DNA of 57,951 bases from Pseudomonadota bacterium (GTDB taxonomy: Bacteria > Pseudomonadota > Gammaproteobacteria > Acidiferrobacterales > Acidiferrobacteraceae): NCBI GenBank assembly GCA_021819245.1, contig JAKARI010000016.1:1-57951 (forward strand). The letters run 5' to 3'. Below the pieces are notes generated by a model. It was not told the DNA's origin. It did not search any database and saw nothing but the letters and a program-made list of their open reading frames with translations. Of this stretch, positions 18,998 through 27,370 are shown piece after piece (position 1 is the first letter of the stretch; each line of letters opens with the position of its first letter). Both the position numbers and the translations under genes were made by a program.

Positions 18998-20280
18998 ATA
19001 TCGCCATAGTGGGCGGGCGCGTCATCGACCCCGCACATGATGTCGATGCCACCACATCGCTCTTCGTGCGCGACGGCATCATTGCAGGCCTCGGGGAGGC
19101 CCCCTCGGGCTTCATGCCCGAACGCACGATAAATGCTGACGGGCTGGTGGTCTGCCCGGGACTCATCGATCTGCGCGCCCGGCTGCGCGAGCCGGGATGC
19201 GAGCACAAGGGAACGGTGGAGACCGAGACGCGCGCGGCGCTCGCAGGCGGCATCACGCAACTGTGCTGCCCACCGGACACCAACCCGGCGATCGACACCG
19301 CAGTCGCGGCGCAATGGTTGATCGACCGGGCGCGATCCTTGGGAGGCGCACACATCCGGCCGATCGGCGCCCTGACGCGCGGCTTGAACGCAACACACCT
19401 TGCCGACATGCATGCCTTGCACAAGGCAGGCTGCGTGGGCGTCGGCAATGGCCTCATGCCCATCAAGGACACCGCGGTCTTGCGCCATGCCCTGGAATAT
19501 GCCGCAGGGCTCGGGCTCCTTGTGTTTCTGACGCCAGAAGACCCATGGTTATCGCAGGCCGGCGTGATGCACGAGGGCCGGATGGCGACCCGCCTGGGGC
19601 TTGCGGGGATTCCCGAAAGTGCGGAGACCATAGAAATCTCCCGCGCCCTCATGCTGATCGAGGAGACGGGCGTGCGCGCCCATTTTTGCGGTATCTCATC
19701 TGCGCGCAGCGCGGCCTTGGTGGCCGAGGCCAAGCGGCGAGGCGCCATGGTCACCGCCGATACGCCTATCCACCAGTTATACGTCACGGAAGACGATGTC
19801 GGCATCTTTGACACCAACTATCGCCTGCGCCCGCCGGCGCGCACGGCCGCTGACCGCGACGCCCTGCGCGCGGCACTGGCGACGGGCACAATCGATGCCG
19901 TGTGCTCCGACCACCAACCGCATGAAGCGGACGCCAAGGAACGGCCCTTTAGCGATGCCGAACCGGGGATCGCGGGACTCGAGACCCTCTTGCCGCTCAC
20001 CCTGCGCCTCGTGGAGCTCGGCATTGTGCCCCTCACAACCGCCCTGGCGGCGGTGACCGCCCGCCCGGCGGCGCTGCTCGGAATCCCCGCGGGGACACTG
20101 GCCGTAGGCCGGTGTGCAGATATCTGCCTCTATGATCCACGCACGGAATGGACACCGACCCCGGCATCGGTCCATACCCGCGGGTGCAACAGCCCGTTCT
20201 TCGGGACGACGATGCGTGGCCAGGTCGCGATGACCCTTCACGAGGGGCGCATCGCCTACGAACGGCCCGGGCCGAGGTAG
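18994..20280 (+). CDS. pyrX: Non-catalytic dihydroorotase-like subunit (PyrX / PyrC')
   Basis: The 428-residue protein has the overall type I dihydroorotase fold, but key metal ligands are gone. The HxH motif of active enzymes (usually DLHVHLREPG) reads [10 protein letters not shown] with R61 and R63. The usual histidine-containing strand before the ED motif reads [10 protein letters not shown], and the later HVS motif reads CGISSARS. Only the aspartate of SDHQPH remains. It matches the inactive PyrC' of Pseudomonas, needed to assemble the aspartate transcarbamoylase dodecamer with PyrB. The gene overlaps pyrB by four bases. An active dihydroorotase must be encoded elsewhere. Annotation as plain pyrC would be misleading. 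Confidence 0.88.
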   Translation: MNIAIVGGRVIDPAHDVDATTSLFVRDGIIAGLGEAPSGFMPERTINADGLVVCPGLIDLRARLREPGCEHKGTVETETRAALAGGITQLCCPPDTNPAIDTAVAAQWLIDRARSLGGAHIRPIGALTRGLNATHLADMHALHKAGCVGVGNGLMPIKDTAVLRHALEYAAGLGLLVFLTPEDPWLSQAGVMHEGRMATRLGLAGIPESAETIEISRALMLIEETGVRAHFCGISSARSAALVAEAKRRGAMVTADTPIHQLYVTEDDVGIFDTNYRLRPPARTAADRDALRAALATGTIDAVCSDHQPHEADAKERPFSDAEPGIAGLETLLPLTLRLVELGIVPLTTALAAVTARPAALLGIPAGTLAVGRCADICLYDPRTEWTPTPASVHTRGCNSPFFGTTMRGQVAMTLHEGRIAYERPGPR

Positions 20281-20416
20281 CGGCAACATACCCCCATCGG
20301 GGTCGCCGGGTGCACCATGGGCGCCCCTTTGAGTGGTCACCGGTTCAAGGGGGCGGTGCGGTCGACGGCGGTTCGGCCAGATCGCCGCGCGCCGGCCCGC
20401 GGCGTCCGCGTGCGGC

Positions 20417-21508
20417 TTAGACGGCGTGACGCGATACCTCGCCAAACCAGGCGATAAAGCGCGCACATGCCGTAGGCTGCGCCGCCATCCAGGATTGCAG
20501 GGCCTGTGCCATGCGGCCGCGCCCGGCGGCGTCGCCAAGCCATAGCGCCGCGACGCGGTCCAGGGGATCGGTGGTCGCGCAGGATATCACGACCTCGGCC
20601 TGCGCGGCCGCGGCGAGCAGGGGATTGCGCGGGTAAGGGCCGGTCAGAATCGCGGCGCCGGCGTCCGGCCACTCGAATGGCAAGGGCGGACCGGCCACGA
20701 GCGTCCCACCGGCCACAATGAGATCCGCGCACCCCGACATGGCGCGCCGCGCCTCGGGGCTCTCGATGTAATAGACGCGGGTCTTGGGCGGCACCTCGGA
20801 GGTCATGAGCCGCATCTGGCGCACGGTCGTCAGGTGATACTTGATGGCCTCCCGGTAGACCTCCTCGTGGCGCCCCCCGTCGCGGGGCGCAAGCGCCAGC
20901 AAGCCGCCGCTGCCGGCGGACAAGGCCAGAAACGTCGTGTACGCGAGCGCCTCTTCGTGAGGCTCGGTGCCCGCGAAATAGATGATCCAGCGGCCGGCCT
21001 TGCGCACCCCCCGGAAACGTTCGCAAAACCCCGTATCGGCGGCCACTGGTGGTGGCGGTGCCGCGGGCCATGTCATCAAGGGATCCCCGGTCACCGAGCC
21101 GCCGCCGATGCGCGACGCCACGGGCTCGCTGGCCACCGCCACGGCACCCAGCGTCAAAAGATCCGATGACCGGCCATTGACCCATACGACCGGGCAAGAC
21201 GCCTCCGACGCAAGCGCCCGTGAGCGCGGGTCGTCCACTAGGCAGAGCAGGGTACGGGGCTTGAGCCGTGACAGGATACGCGATGCGCTCTGCGCAGGCA
21301 TGGGAACCCATGGCAACGGTCCGTCATAACCTGCCTCGTCAAGCACTATCAACGCAAGCGGCCCATGGCGGGCCTCCTGAAGCGCAGCAAAGAGCGCCTC
21401 GCCGGCACGCGAGCGCTCGGCGGTGGTGACGATCCAGCAGGCGTCGGCCAGCGGGGGCTTACCGGGCCAATACCACTGCGAAAAACGCAATAATGGCGCA
21501 CTCCCCAT
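20417..21508 (-). CDS. KdtA (WaaA)-like glycosyltransferase-fold protein
   Basis: The 363-residue protein resembles Kdo transferase without its membrane anchor. The N-terminal half contains LPWVPMPAQSASRILSRLKPRTLLCLVDDP followed by CPVVWVNGRSSD, which aligns with the KdtA pattern of a proline-rich strand, RP..L.L..TE and VNARLS. The C-terminal half has FAGTEPHEEALAYTTFLAL, like the KdtA THEGEEE segment, and VLIAPRH-like LLALAPRDGGRHEEV. The usual catalytic glutamate region (HAVSVGEV in KdtA) is missing. It may be a degenerate or repurposed transferase. It starts at ATG 21508, six bases after murI, so both are likely co-transcribed; the neighbour suggests a cell-envelope role. Confidence 0.55.
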   Translation of the reverse strand: MGSAPLLRFSQWYWPGKPPLADACWIVTTAERSRAGEALFAALQEARHGPLALIVLDEAGYDGPLPWVPMPAQSASRILSRLKPRTLLCLVDDPRSRALASEASCPVVWVNGRSSDLLTLGAVAVASEPVASRIGGGSVTGDPLMTWPAAPPPPVAADTGFCERFRGVRKAGRWIIYFAGTEPHEEALAYTTFLALSAGSGGLLALAPRDGGRHEEVYREAIKYHLTTVRQMRLMTSEVPPKTRVYYIESPEARRAMSGCADLIVAGGTLVAGPPLPFEWPDAGAAILTGPYPRNPLLAAAAQAEVVISCATTDPLDRVAALWLGDAAGRGRMAQALQSWMAAQPTACARFIAWFGEVSRHAV

Positions 21509-21514
21509 CGTCTG

Positions 21515-22315
21515 CTACCAGTGCACCAGCTGCACCTCGGGGAGCGGACGCCCGAGACATAGCGCGCCCACCGCCCGAAACCGTTGCGGCAGGTCCGTGA
21601 CGTAGTATTCGTGCACAGGCTCGGTTGGGGCGGTGCGCTCGAGATTTTGTGCCGCAAGCAGCGCCGCGACCCGGGCCGCGGTCGTCTGAGCCGAGTCGAC
21701 CAACCTGATCGCAGGCCCCACGAGCCGCGCCAGCAGGGGCTTTAGCAAGGGATAATGGGTACAGCCGAGCACCAGGGTGTCGACCGCCTCGGCAAGCACC
21801 GGCCGCAGGTATTCGCGGGCGGTAAGCTCGGTCACGGGATGATCCAGCCACCCCTCCTCGACAAGCGGCGCAAACAGGGGACAGGCCTGCGACACGACAT
21901 GCGCATCGCGGGCGTGCGCGCGGATCGCACGGTCATAGGCCCCTGAGCTTACGGTCGTCAGGGTGGCCAGCACGCCAATACGCCCCGACCGGCTCGACTC
22001 GACGGCCGAGCGCGCCCCGGCGTCGAGGACGTCGACGACCGGCACCGGCGACAGCCCCGTCACGACCGGCAGGGCCACCGCCGCCATGGTATTGCAGGCA
22101 ACGACCAGCATCTTGACGTCGCGCTTCAAAAGGAAATCCGTGATCTGCGCGGCATAGCCCGCCACGGTCGCCGATGATTTCGTCCCATAGGGGAGCCGCG
22201 CGGTATCGCCGAAATAGACAATGCGCTCATTGGGAACGGCCGACATGAGGGCGTGCGCGACGGTGAGCCCGCCGATACCCGAATCGAACACCCCTATGGG
22301 CCGGTCGCGGTTCAC
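21515..22315 (-). CDS. murI: Glutamate racemase
   Basis: The 266-residue enzyme converts L-glutamate to D-glutamate for peptidoglycan. The family motifs are IGVFDSGIGGLTVAHAL at the start, VVACNTMAAVALPVV with the first catalytic cysteine, and LVLGCTHYPLLKPLL with the second. The start is GTG 22315. It precedes the KdtA-like gene by six bases. Confidence 0.95.
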   Translation of the reverse strand: MNRDRPIGVFDSGIGGLTVAHALMSAVPNERIVYFGDTARLPYGTKSSATVAGYAAQITDFLLKRDVKMLVVACNTMAAVALPVVTGLSPVPVVDVLDAGARSAVESSRSGRIGVLATLTTVSSGAYDRAIRAHARDAHVVSQACPLFAPLVEEGWLDHPVTELTAREYLRPVLAEAVDTLVLGCTHYPLLKPLLARLVGPAIRLVDSAQTTAARVAALLAAQNLERTAPTEPVHEYYVTDLPQRFRAVGALCLGRPLPEVQLVHW

Positions 22316-22435
22316 GCAACCGCCACGGGCCGCGCCTTAAGGCATGCGCGCATCTTGCGATATGGGACAGGGGTGGGCACGCGCGCATCTTACCAGTTAC
22401 GGCGCCCCAGTGCAGCGCACCGTAGCCGATCCCGT

Positions 22436-23548
22436 CTAGTAGGTGATATTGCGCAGGGAATCGCCCAGAGCGCCCTCTTTCGCACCCTTGCTGTGCAACT
22501 TGATACGCAGCCGCAGATCGTTTTGCGAATCCGCGTTGCGCATGGCCTCGTCGTAGTCAATGAGATCCGCCTCGTAGAGGCCAAACAGGGCCTGATCGAA
22601 GGTCTGCATGCCGGCCTCCTCGGACTTGGCCATGAGCTCCTTGATGCCGTGAATCTCGCCCTTGAGGATGAGATCGGCGATCAGCGGGCTATTGATCATG
22701 ATCTCGACCGCCGCCACGCGCCCGGCACCATCCTTCTTGGGGATGAGGCGCTGCGATATCACCGCCTTCAGGTTCAAAGAAAGATCCATGAGGAGCTGCG
22801 CGCGCCGATCCTCGGGGAAAAAATTGATGATGCGATCGAGGGCCTGATTCGCGCTATTGGCGTGAAGTGTGGTGAGACACAGGTGTCCGGTCTCGGCAAA
22901 CGCGATGGCGTAGTCCATCGTCTCGCGCGCCCGCACCTCGCCTATGAGGATCACATCCGGGGCCTGGCGCAGCGTATTCTTCAGGGCCGCCTCGAATGAG
23001 TCCGTGTCGACACCGACCTCGCGCTGGGTGATGATACAGTTGTTGTGTTCATGAACGAACTCGATCGGGTCCTCGATGGTGATGATGTGCCCGTTCGAAT
23101 ACTGATTGCGATAGCCCACCATGGCGGCAAGCGAGGTCGACTTTCCGGATCCCGTGGCGCCCACGAATATCACAAGACCGCGCTTGGTGAGGGCGATCTC
23201 CTTTAACACCGGCGGGAGATTCAGCTCCTCGAAATGCGGGATGCGGGTCTCGATCTTGCGCAATACCATGCCAACCCGCTGTTGTTGGCGAAAGACATTG
23301 ACGCGAAACCGCCCAACCCCCTGGGGATTAATCGCGAAATTGCACTCGTTTGTCTCCTCGAACTCGCTGCGCTGGTCCTCGTTCATGATGCTGTAAACGA
23401 ATTGCCGGGCCTGCTCGGCGGTGAGCGCCTGACGGCTCACGGGCGTCAGCTTCCCGTTCACGCGCAGGCTCGGCGCCACCCCGGCCGTGATGTACAGATC
23501 CGAGGCATTCTTTTCAATCATGAGCCGCAGGAGGTCGACAAAACCCAT
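22436..23548 (-). CDS. pilU: Type IV pilus retraction ATPase PilU
   Basis: The 370-residue hexameric ATPase assists PilT in pilus depolymerisation. It has the Walker A motif GATGSGKSTSLAAM near residue 130, the Asp box in HIITIEDPIEFVHEH, Walker B in VILIGEVRARETMD and the His box HLCLTTLHANSANQALDRI. The C-terminal extension past the ATPase core and the N-terminal FVDLLRLMIEKNASDLYIT are typical of PilU. ATG 23548 has GGAGGTAGC upstream; the longer frame to 23737 lies over pilT. It starts one base after the pilT stop. Confidence 0.95.
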   Translation of the reverse strand: MGFVDLLRLMIEKNASDLYITAGVAPSLRVNGKLTPVSRQALTAEQARQFVYSIMNEDQRSEFEETNECNFAINPQGVGRFRVNVFRQQQRVGMVLRKIETRIPHFEELNLPPVLKEIALTKRGLVIFVGATGSGKSTSLAAMVGYRNQYSNGHIITIEDPIEFVHEHNNCIITQREVGVDTDSFEAALKNTLRQAPDVILIGEVRARETMDYAIAFAETGHLCLTTLHANSANQALDRIINFFPEDRRAQLLMDLSLNLKAVISQRLIPKKDGAGRVAAVEIMINSPLIADLILKGEIHGIKELMAKSEEAGMQTFDQALFGLYEADLIDYDEAMRNADSQNDLRLRIKLHSKGAKEGALGDSLRNITY

Positions 23549-23549
23549 G

Positions 23550-24629
23550 CTACCTCCGCGCGGCGGTGGCAGCCGCCGCCCCTCCCGCATTGGTCGTAAA
23601 CGAGTCCTTGTTCGCCGCCTTGCCGCGCGCCTCCTCGATCGATACCTGGCGCGACCGCACGAGCTCCAGAAGGCACTGGTCCAGGGTCTGCATGCCCACG
23701 GACTGGCTGGTCTGAATGGCAGAATACATCTGCGCAATCTTGTTTTCGCGAATCAGATTGCGAATCGCAGGCGTACCGATCATGATCTCGTGCGCTGCGA
23801 TGCGCCCGCCGCCGACCTTCTTGAGCAGCGACTGGGAAATGACCGCGCGCAGCGACTCCGACAACATCGACCGCACCATCTCCTTCTCCGCCGCCGGGAA
23901 GACGTCGACTACGCGGTCTATGGTCTTGGCCGCCGAACTGGTGTGCAGGGTGGCAAACACCAAATGGCCGGTCTCGGCCGCGGTGAGCGCCAGGCGGATC
24001 GTCTCCAGGTCACGCAACTCGCCGACCAGGATCACGTCCGGGTCTTCACGCAGGGCGGAACGCAGGGCGTTTTCGAACCCCAAGGTATCGCGATGGACCT
24101 CGCGCTGGTTAATGAGGCAGTTCTTGCTCGTATGCACAAATTCGATCGGGTCTTCTATGGTCAGTATGTGCTCGCGCCGGCTCTCATTGATGTGGTCTAT
24201 CATCGCCGCCAGGGTGGTGGATTTGCCGGACCCCGTGGGACCCGTGACCAGCACGATGCCGCGCGGCTGGTCGGAGATCTGCTTGAAGATGGCCGGGGCG
24301 TTCAACTGCTCGAGGGTCAGCACCTTCGAGGGAATGGTTCGGAAAACCGCGCCAGGACCCCGATTCTGATTGAAGGCATTGACACGAAAGCGGGCGATAT
24401 TCGGCAATTCGAACGAAAAATCGCACTCCAGTCGCTCCTCGTACTCCTTTTGCTGCTTATCGTTCATGATATCGTAGACCATGTTGTGCACGGCACGATC
24501 ATCCAGAGGGTCTACGTTGATGCGCTTGACGTCTCCATCGACGCGAATGAGGGGTGGCAGACCGGCCGACAGGTGCAAATCCGAGGCGTTCTGCTTATAG
24601 GAAAAGGCCAGGAGTTCCGCGATATCCAT
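23550..24629 (-). CDS. pilT: Type IV pilus retraction ATPase PilT
   Basis: The 359-residue ATPase powers pilus retraction and twitching. Motifs are Walker A GPTGSGKSTTLAAM, Asp box ILTIEDPIEFVH, Walker B VILVGELRDLETI and His box HLVFATLHTSSAAKTIDRV. The conserved AIRNLIRE motif needed for retraction is visible as PAIRNLIRENKIAQ. About 15 alanine-rich residues extend the C-terminus beyond the usual 344. It is the first gene of a pilT-pilU operon and has a credible sigma-70 promoter just upstream. Confidence 0.96.
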   Translation of the reverse strand: MDIAELLAFSYKQNASDLHLSAGLPPLIRVDGDVKRINVDPLDDRAVHNMVYDIMNDKQQKEYEERLECDFSFELPNIARFRVNAFNQNRGPGAVFRTIPSKVLTLEQLNAPAIFKQISDQPRGIVLVTGPTGSGKSTTLAAMIDHINESRREHILTIEDPIEFVHTSKNCLINQREVHRDTLGFENALRSALREDPDVILVGELRDLETIRLALTAAETGHLVFATLHTSSAAKTIDRVVDVFPAAEKEMVRSMLSESLRAVISQSLLKKVGGGRIAAHEIMIGTPAIRNLIRENKIAQMYSAIQTSQSVGMQTLDQCLLELVRSRQVSIEEARGKAANKDSFTTNAGGAAAATAARR

Positions 24630-24662
24630 GAGATCTAGGCTGCCAGGGTGGAGTTATATTGA

Positions 24663-24690
24663 AGTATAACGGGCGCAAACCGGGAGACAA
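24663..24690 (-). promoter_or_regulatory. Sigma-70-type promoter of pilT-pilU
   Basis: On the minus strand TTGTCT (24690-24685) and TATACT (24668-24663) are 16 bases apart, placing transcription start about 25 bases before the pilT ATG. The -10 overlaps an inverted repeat GTTATA/TATAAC at 24653-24670 that could be an operator. Confidence 0.55.
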
Positions 24691-24732
24691 GGCGTCTTTA
24701 CCCTAAAGCCCAAGTCCCCTTACACTCACCCC

Positions 24733-25554
24733 ATGCAGACCTTCTCGATAGGCATCATTGGCGCCGGCAACATGGGCCTTGCGCTGGCCGCGGGCCTAGC
24801 GGCCGGCATGGGACCGGAACGCATTGCCGTCTCCGACCGGCATCCCGACAAACAGCAGCGGATTCGCGATCTCGGCATTACCGCCCATGCCGATAACGAT
24901 CCCGTGATCGCGCACGCCGACCTCCTGGTGCTGGCAGTCAAGCCTCAGGGCCTACGCGACCTGTGTGGCGCTATTGCGCAGGGGGTTCAGAATCGCCGAC
25001 CGGTGGTGATCTCGGTGGCCGCCGGTATTCGCGGCACGGATATCGAGCGCTGGTTGGGAGGGGGGCTTTCCGTGGTGCGCGCCATGCCCAACACCCCGGC
25101 GTTGATCAATGCCGGGGTGAGCGCGCTCTGGGCCAACGCCCGGACCACTCCGGCGCAGCGCCAGGCGGCGGCAGCGGTGCTGGCCGCGGTATCCGAGGTC
25201 TTCTGGCTCGAAAACGAGGCCCTCATGGACGCCGCCACGGCGATCTCCGGAAGCGGGCCGGCCTACTTCTTTCTGATGGTCGAGGCGCTCACCGCAGCGG
25301 GGACAGCGATGGGGTTGCCCCGGGACGTGTGCGCGGCACTGGCCGCGGGCACTGCCGCCGGCGCCGGACGCATGGTGCACGACCACCCCGGGGAGGCCGC
25401 GCAATTGCGGGCGCGCGTCACATCGCCGGGCGGAACCACGGAACGCGCGATAAAAAGCCTGCTCGATAACGGCTTCATGGAGATGTGTGCGCACGCCACG
25501 CAGGCGGCGCAATTGCGGGCGCGCGAGCTCGGCGAGCAATGGGGGGCGGCATGA
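24733..25554 (+). CDS. proC: Pyrroline-5-carboxylate reductase
   Basis: The 273-residue enzyme makes proline from pyrroline-5-carboxylate with NAD(P)H. The N-terminal Rossmann motif IGIIGAGNMGLALAAGL, VVRAMPNTPALINAGVSAL near residue 115 and the family signature SGSGPAYFFLMVEALTAAG followed by RVTSPGGTTERAI are all present. ATG 24733 is the start. The yggS gene that normally lies between pilT and proC in gammaproteobacteria is absent here. Its stop overlaps yggT by four bases. Confidence 0.96.
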   Translation: MQTFSIGIIGAGNMGLALAAGLAAGMGPERIAVSDRHPDKQQRIRDLGITAHADNDPVIAHADLLVLAVKPQGLRDLCGAIAQGVQNRRPVVISVAAGIRGTDIERWLGGGLSVVRAMPNTPALINAGVSALWANARTTPAQRQAAAAVLAAVSEVFWLENEALMDAATAISGSGPAYFFLMVEALTAAGTAMGLPRDVCAALAAGTAAGAGRMVHDHPGEAAQLRARVTSPGGTTERAIKSLLDNGFMEMCAHATQAAQLRARELGEQWGAA

Positions 25555-26123
25555 GCTACTTAAGCGAGGCCCTGGCCTTCCTGATCGACACCCTGTTTGG
25601 GATGTACGCCATCCTGGTCCTTTTGCGCTTCTTGCTGCAGCTTACCCATGCCGACTTCTACAACCCCTTTAGCCAGTTCATCGTGCGTGTGACAAACGGC
25701 CCTCTGCTACCCTTGCGGCGGCTGATACCCGGCTTCTTTGGGATCGATTTTGCGTCCGCGGTCCTGCTGATCGTGCTTGAGGCCGTCAAGATCACGCTGA
25801 TGGCGCTCGTGCGGGGTCTCGTCCCGCACTTTGGAGGCATCCTCATTCTGAGCTTCGCGGGCCTGCTCCAACTGACACTCTATGTCCTGATCGCGGCGAT
25901 CTTCGTGCGTGTGCTTATGGGTTGGGTCAGTCCCTATGGTGAGCACCCGCTTACAGATCTTGCCACACACCTGACCGAACCCTTCATGCGCCCGGCGCGG
26001 CGCTTGCTGCCCTTGATCTCGGGAATCGATCTGTCGCCGGTGCTGGTGGTCATAGGGCTTGAGCTCATCGCCATACTGGTCGTGCAACCCCTCCACGACC
26101 TGGGACTTTCACTCCTTACGTGA
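25551..26123 (+). CDS. yggT: YggT family integral membrane protein
   Basis: The 190-residue protein contains two YggT repeats, each with two membrane helices. The diagnostic phrases are FLLQLTHADFYNPFSQFIVRVTNG in the first repeat and VLMGWVSPYGEHPLTDLATHLTEPFMRPARRLLP in the second. The function is not firmly known; related proteins affect osmotic tolerance and membrane organisation. ATG 25551 overlaps the proC stop. Confidence 0.9.
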   Translation: MSYLSEALAFLIDTLFGMYAILVLLRFLLQLTHADFYNPFSQFIVRVTNGPLLPLRRLIPGFFGIDFASAVLLIVLEAVKITLMALVRGLVPHFGGILILSFAGLLQLTLYVLIAAIFVRVLMGWVSPYGEHPLTDLATHLTEPFMRPARRLLPLISGIDLSPVLVVIGLELIAILVVQPLHDLGLSLLT

Positions 26124-26605
26124 ACCGCTTAGGCCGGGGCACCCTCGAAGTCCTGGCAGCGGCAGCGCTGATTCTGGCCGGCAACGCCTACCTGACGCGC
26201 CATGCCGCCTGCGGCCGCGCCATGCCCTTACCGCGTGCAGCCCTCAACGGGCCCGCCATGCACAGCGCTGCGGGACACGCCATGCTCATCGATTTCTTTG
26301 CCACTTGGTGTCCGATCTGTCGCGCCGATCAGGGGGTCGTGCAGGCGGTGGCCCGCCATGCGCCCGTGGTCGTGGTGGCCACCCAATCCCCGGCCGCCGC
26401 AGTCCGGGCGTTCGCGGCAGACCACCATTGGCGCACCCCGGTGGTCCTTGACCGGCACGGCCGCATCGCGCAACGCTATGGGGTACGGGTCCTGCCGATG
26501 GCCTTCGTCATTGGGCCCCGCGGACGCATCCGCTTCGTGGTCGCCGGCTACACCACCGAGGCCGGCCTGCTCGCCCGACTCTGGCTGGCGCGCCTCCACC
26601 TCTAA
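26120..26605 (+). CDS. Membrane-anchored TlpA/DsbE-like thioredoxin-fold protein
   Basis: The 161-residue protein has an N-terminal membrane or signal segment (about residues 9-25) and a thioredoxin fold with the active site FFATWCPICRADQ near residue 60. RVLPMAFVIGPRGRIRFVVAGYTTE carries the cis-proline (VLPM) typical of the TlpA/ResA/CcmG family. It should act in the periplasm as a thiol-disulfide reductant. The start is GTG 26120, overlapping yggT as GTGA. Confidence 0.8.
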   Translation: MNRLGRGTLEVLAAAALILAGNAYLTRHAACGRAMPLPRAALNGPAMHSAAGHAMLIDFFATWCPICRADQGVVQAVARHAPVVVVATQSPAAAVRAFAADHHWRTPVVLDRHGRIAQRYGVRVLPMAFVIGPRGRIRFVVAGYTTEAGLLARLWLARLHL

Positions 26606-26612
26606 ACCCGCG

Positions 26613-26792
26613 CTAGTCCTCATCACGCAGCTGTCTTCGATAGTACCAGCGCTGGATGATCACCAACACGGATGCAGCCGCGAACGCTACCGTCGGCAAC
26701 AGCCCATACGGCGGGGCCAATACCTTCGCGCACAGCCACGCCGCGACCGCATAAAGGACCGGCAAGACCTCATAAAGCAGCTTTGGATACAT
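26613..26792 (-). CDS. Small membrane protein, 59 residues, unknown function
   Basis: An uninterrupted frame runs from ATG 26792 to TAG 26613, opposite to its neighbours and just below common ORF length cut-offs. The translation begins MYPKLLYEVLPVLYAVAAWL and ends IIQRWYYRRQLRDED, with two hydrophobic segments (about 8-25 and 32-47) and a basic-aromatic tail, as expected of a small inner-membrane protein. A G-rich stretch precedes the start. It converges on the thioredoxin-fold gene. I do not recognise the family. The membrane-like composition with positive residues after the second segment makes a chance frame less likely. Confidence 0.55.
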   Translation of the reverse strand: MYPKLLYEVLPVLYAVAAWLCAKVLAPPYGLLPTVAFAAASVLVIIQRWYYRRQLRDED

Positions 26793-26862
26793 CCATCCCC
26801 CCCGGGGGCCCGTTGCGGCGCTTTATTCGCGCTCTCTGCGACTGGACCCACCCCTTTTTCTG

Positions 26863-26868
26863 TATAAT
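26863..26868 (+). promoter_or_regulatory. -10 element upstream of the thioredoxin gene
   Basis: A perfect TATAAT lies 24 bases before ATG 26892. The -35 region 17 bases upstream (GACTGG) is poor, so strength is uncertain. The transcript leader would be about 17 bases and would include GAGGGAT as ribosome site. Confidence 0.5.
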
Positions 26869-26891
26869 GATCCATTTTCCGAGGGATATCT

Positions 26892-27293
26892 ATGGCCACG
26901 ATTGAGGCAACAAAGGCGAATTTTGAGCAGCTGGTCGATGCAAATCCATTTGTCATAGTCGACTTCTGGGCGCCCTGGTGCGCCCCGTGCCGGGCGTTCG
27001 GTCCGATCTTCGAGGAGGCCTCGGAACAGCACAAGGACATCGTCTTTGCCAAGGTCAACACCGAGGCCGAAACGGAGCTCGCCGCCCATTTTCAGGTGCG
27101 CTCGATCCCGACCTTGATGATCTTCCGCGACCAGATCATCCTGTTTGCCCAACCTGGCAGTCTGCCGAAAAAGGCCCTGGAAGACGTGATAAGCCAGGTG
27201 CGCGCCGTGGATATGGATACGGTGCGCCGAGAAGTGGCGGCCGAAGAGGCCGAGCACGATCATGGGTGCTGCGGCCATAGCCATGATGATTAG
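26892..27293 (+). CDS. Thioredoxin with histidine/cysteine-rich C-terminal tail
   Basis: The 133-residue protein is a cytoplasmic thioredoxin: the fold begins at residue 5, the active site is FWAPWCAPCRAFGPIFEE near residue 30, and the cis-proline is in RSIPTLMIF near residue 75. Beyond the normal end at about residue 108 comes an acidic stretch and a tail reading EHDHGCCGHSHDD, which looks like a metal-binding extension. Standard thioredoxins lack it. It is transcribed from its own promoter, between yggT-linked genes and metX. Confidence 0.88.
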   Translation: MATIEATKANFEQLVDANPFVIVDFWAPWCAPCRAFGPIFEEASEQHKDIVFAKVNTEAETELAAHFQVRSIPTLMIFRDQIILFAQPGSLPKKALEDVISQVRAVDMDTVRREVAAEEAEHDHGCCGHSHDD

Positions 27294-27370
27294 GGGTGCC
27301 GGCCATTAAGGGCATTGCGGCCCCCCTTTTGAGCCAGTACACTGCGGGCTTTGCGTGATCCCGTGGATTC

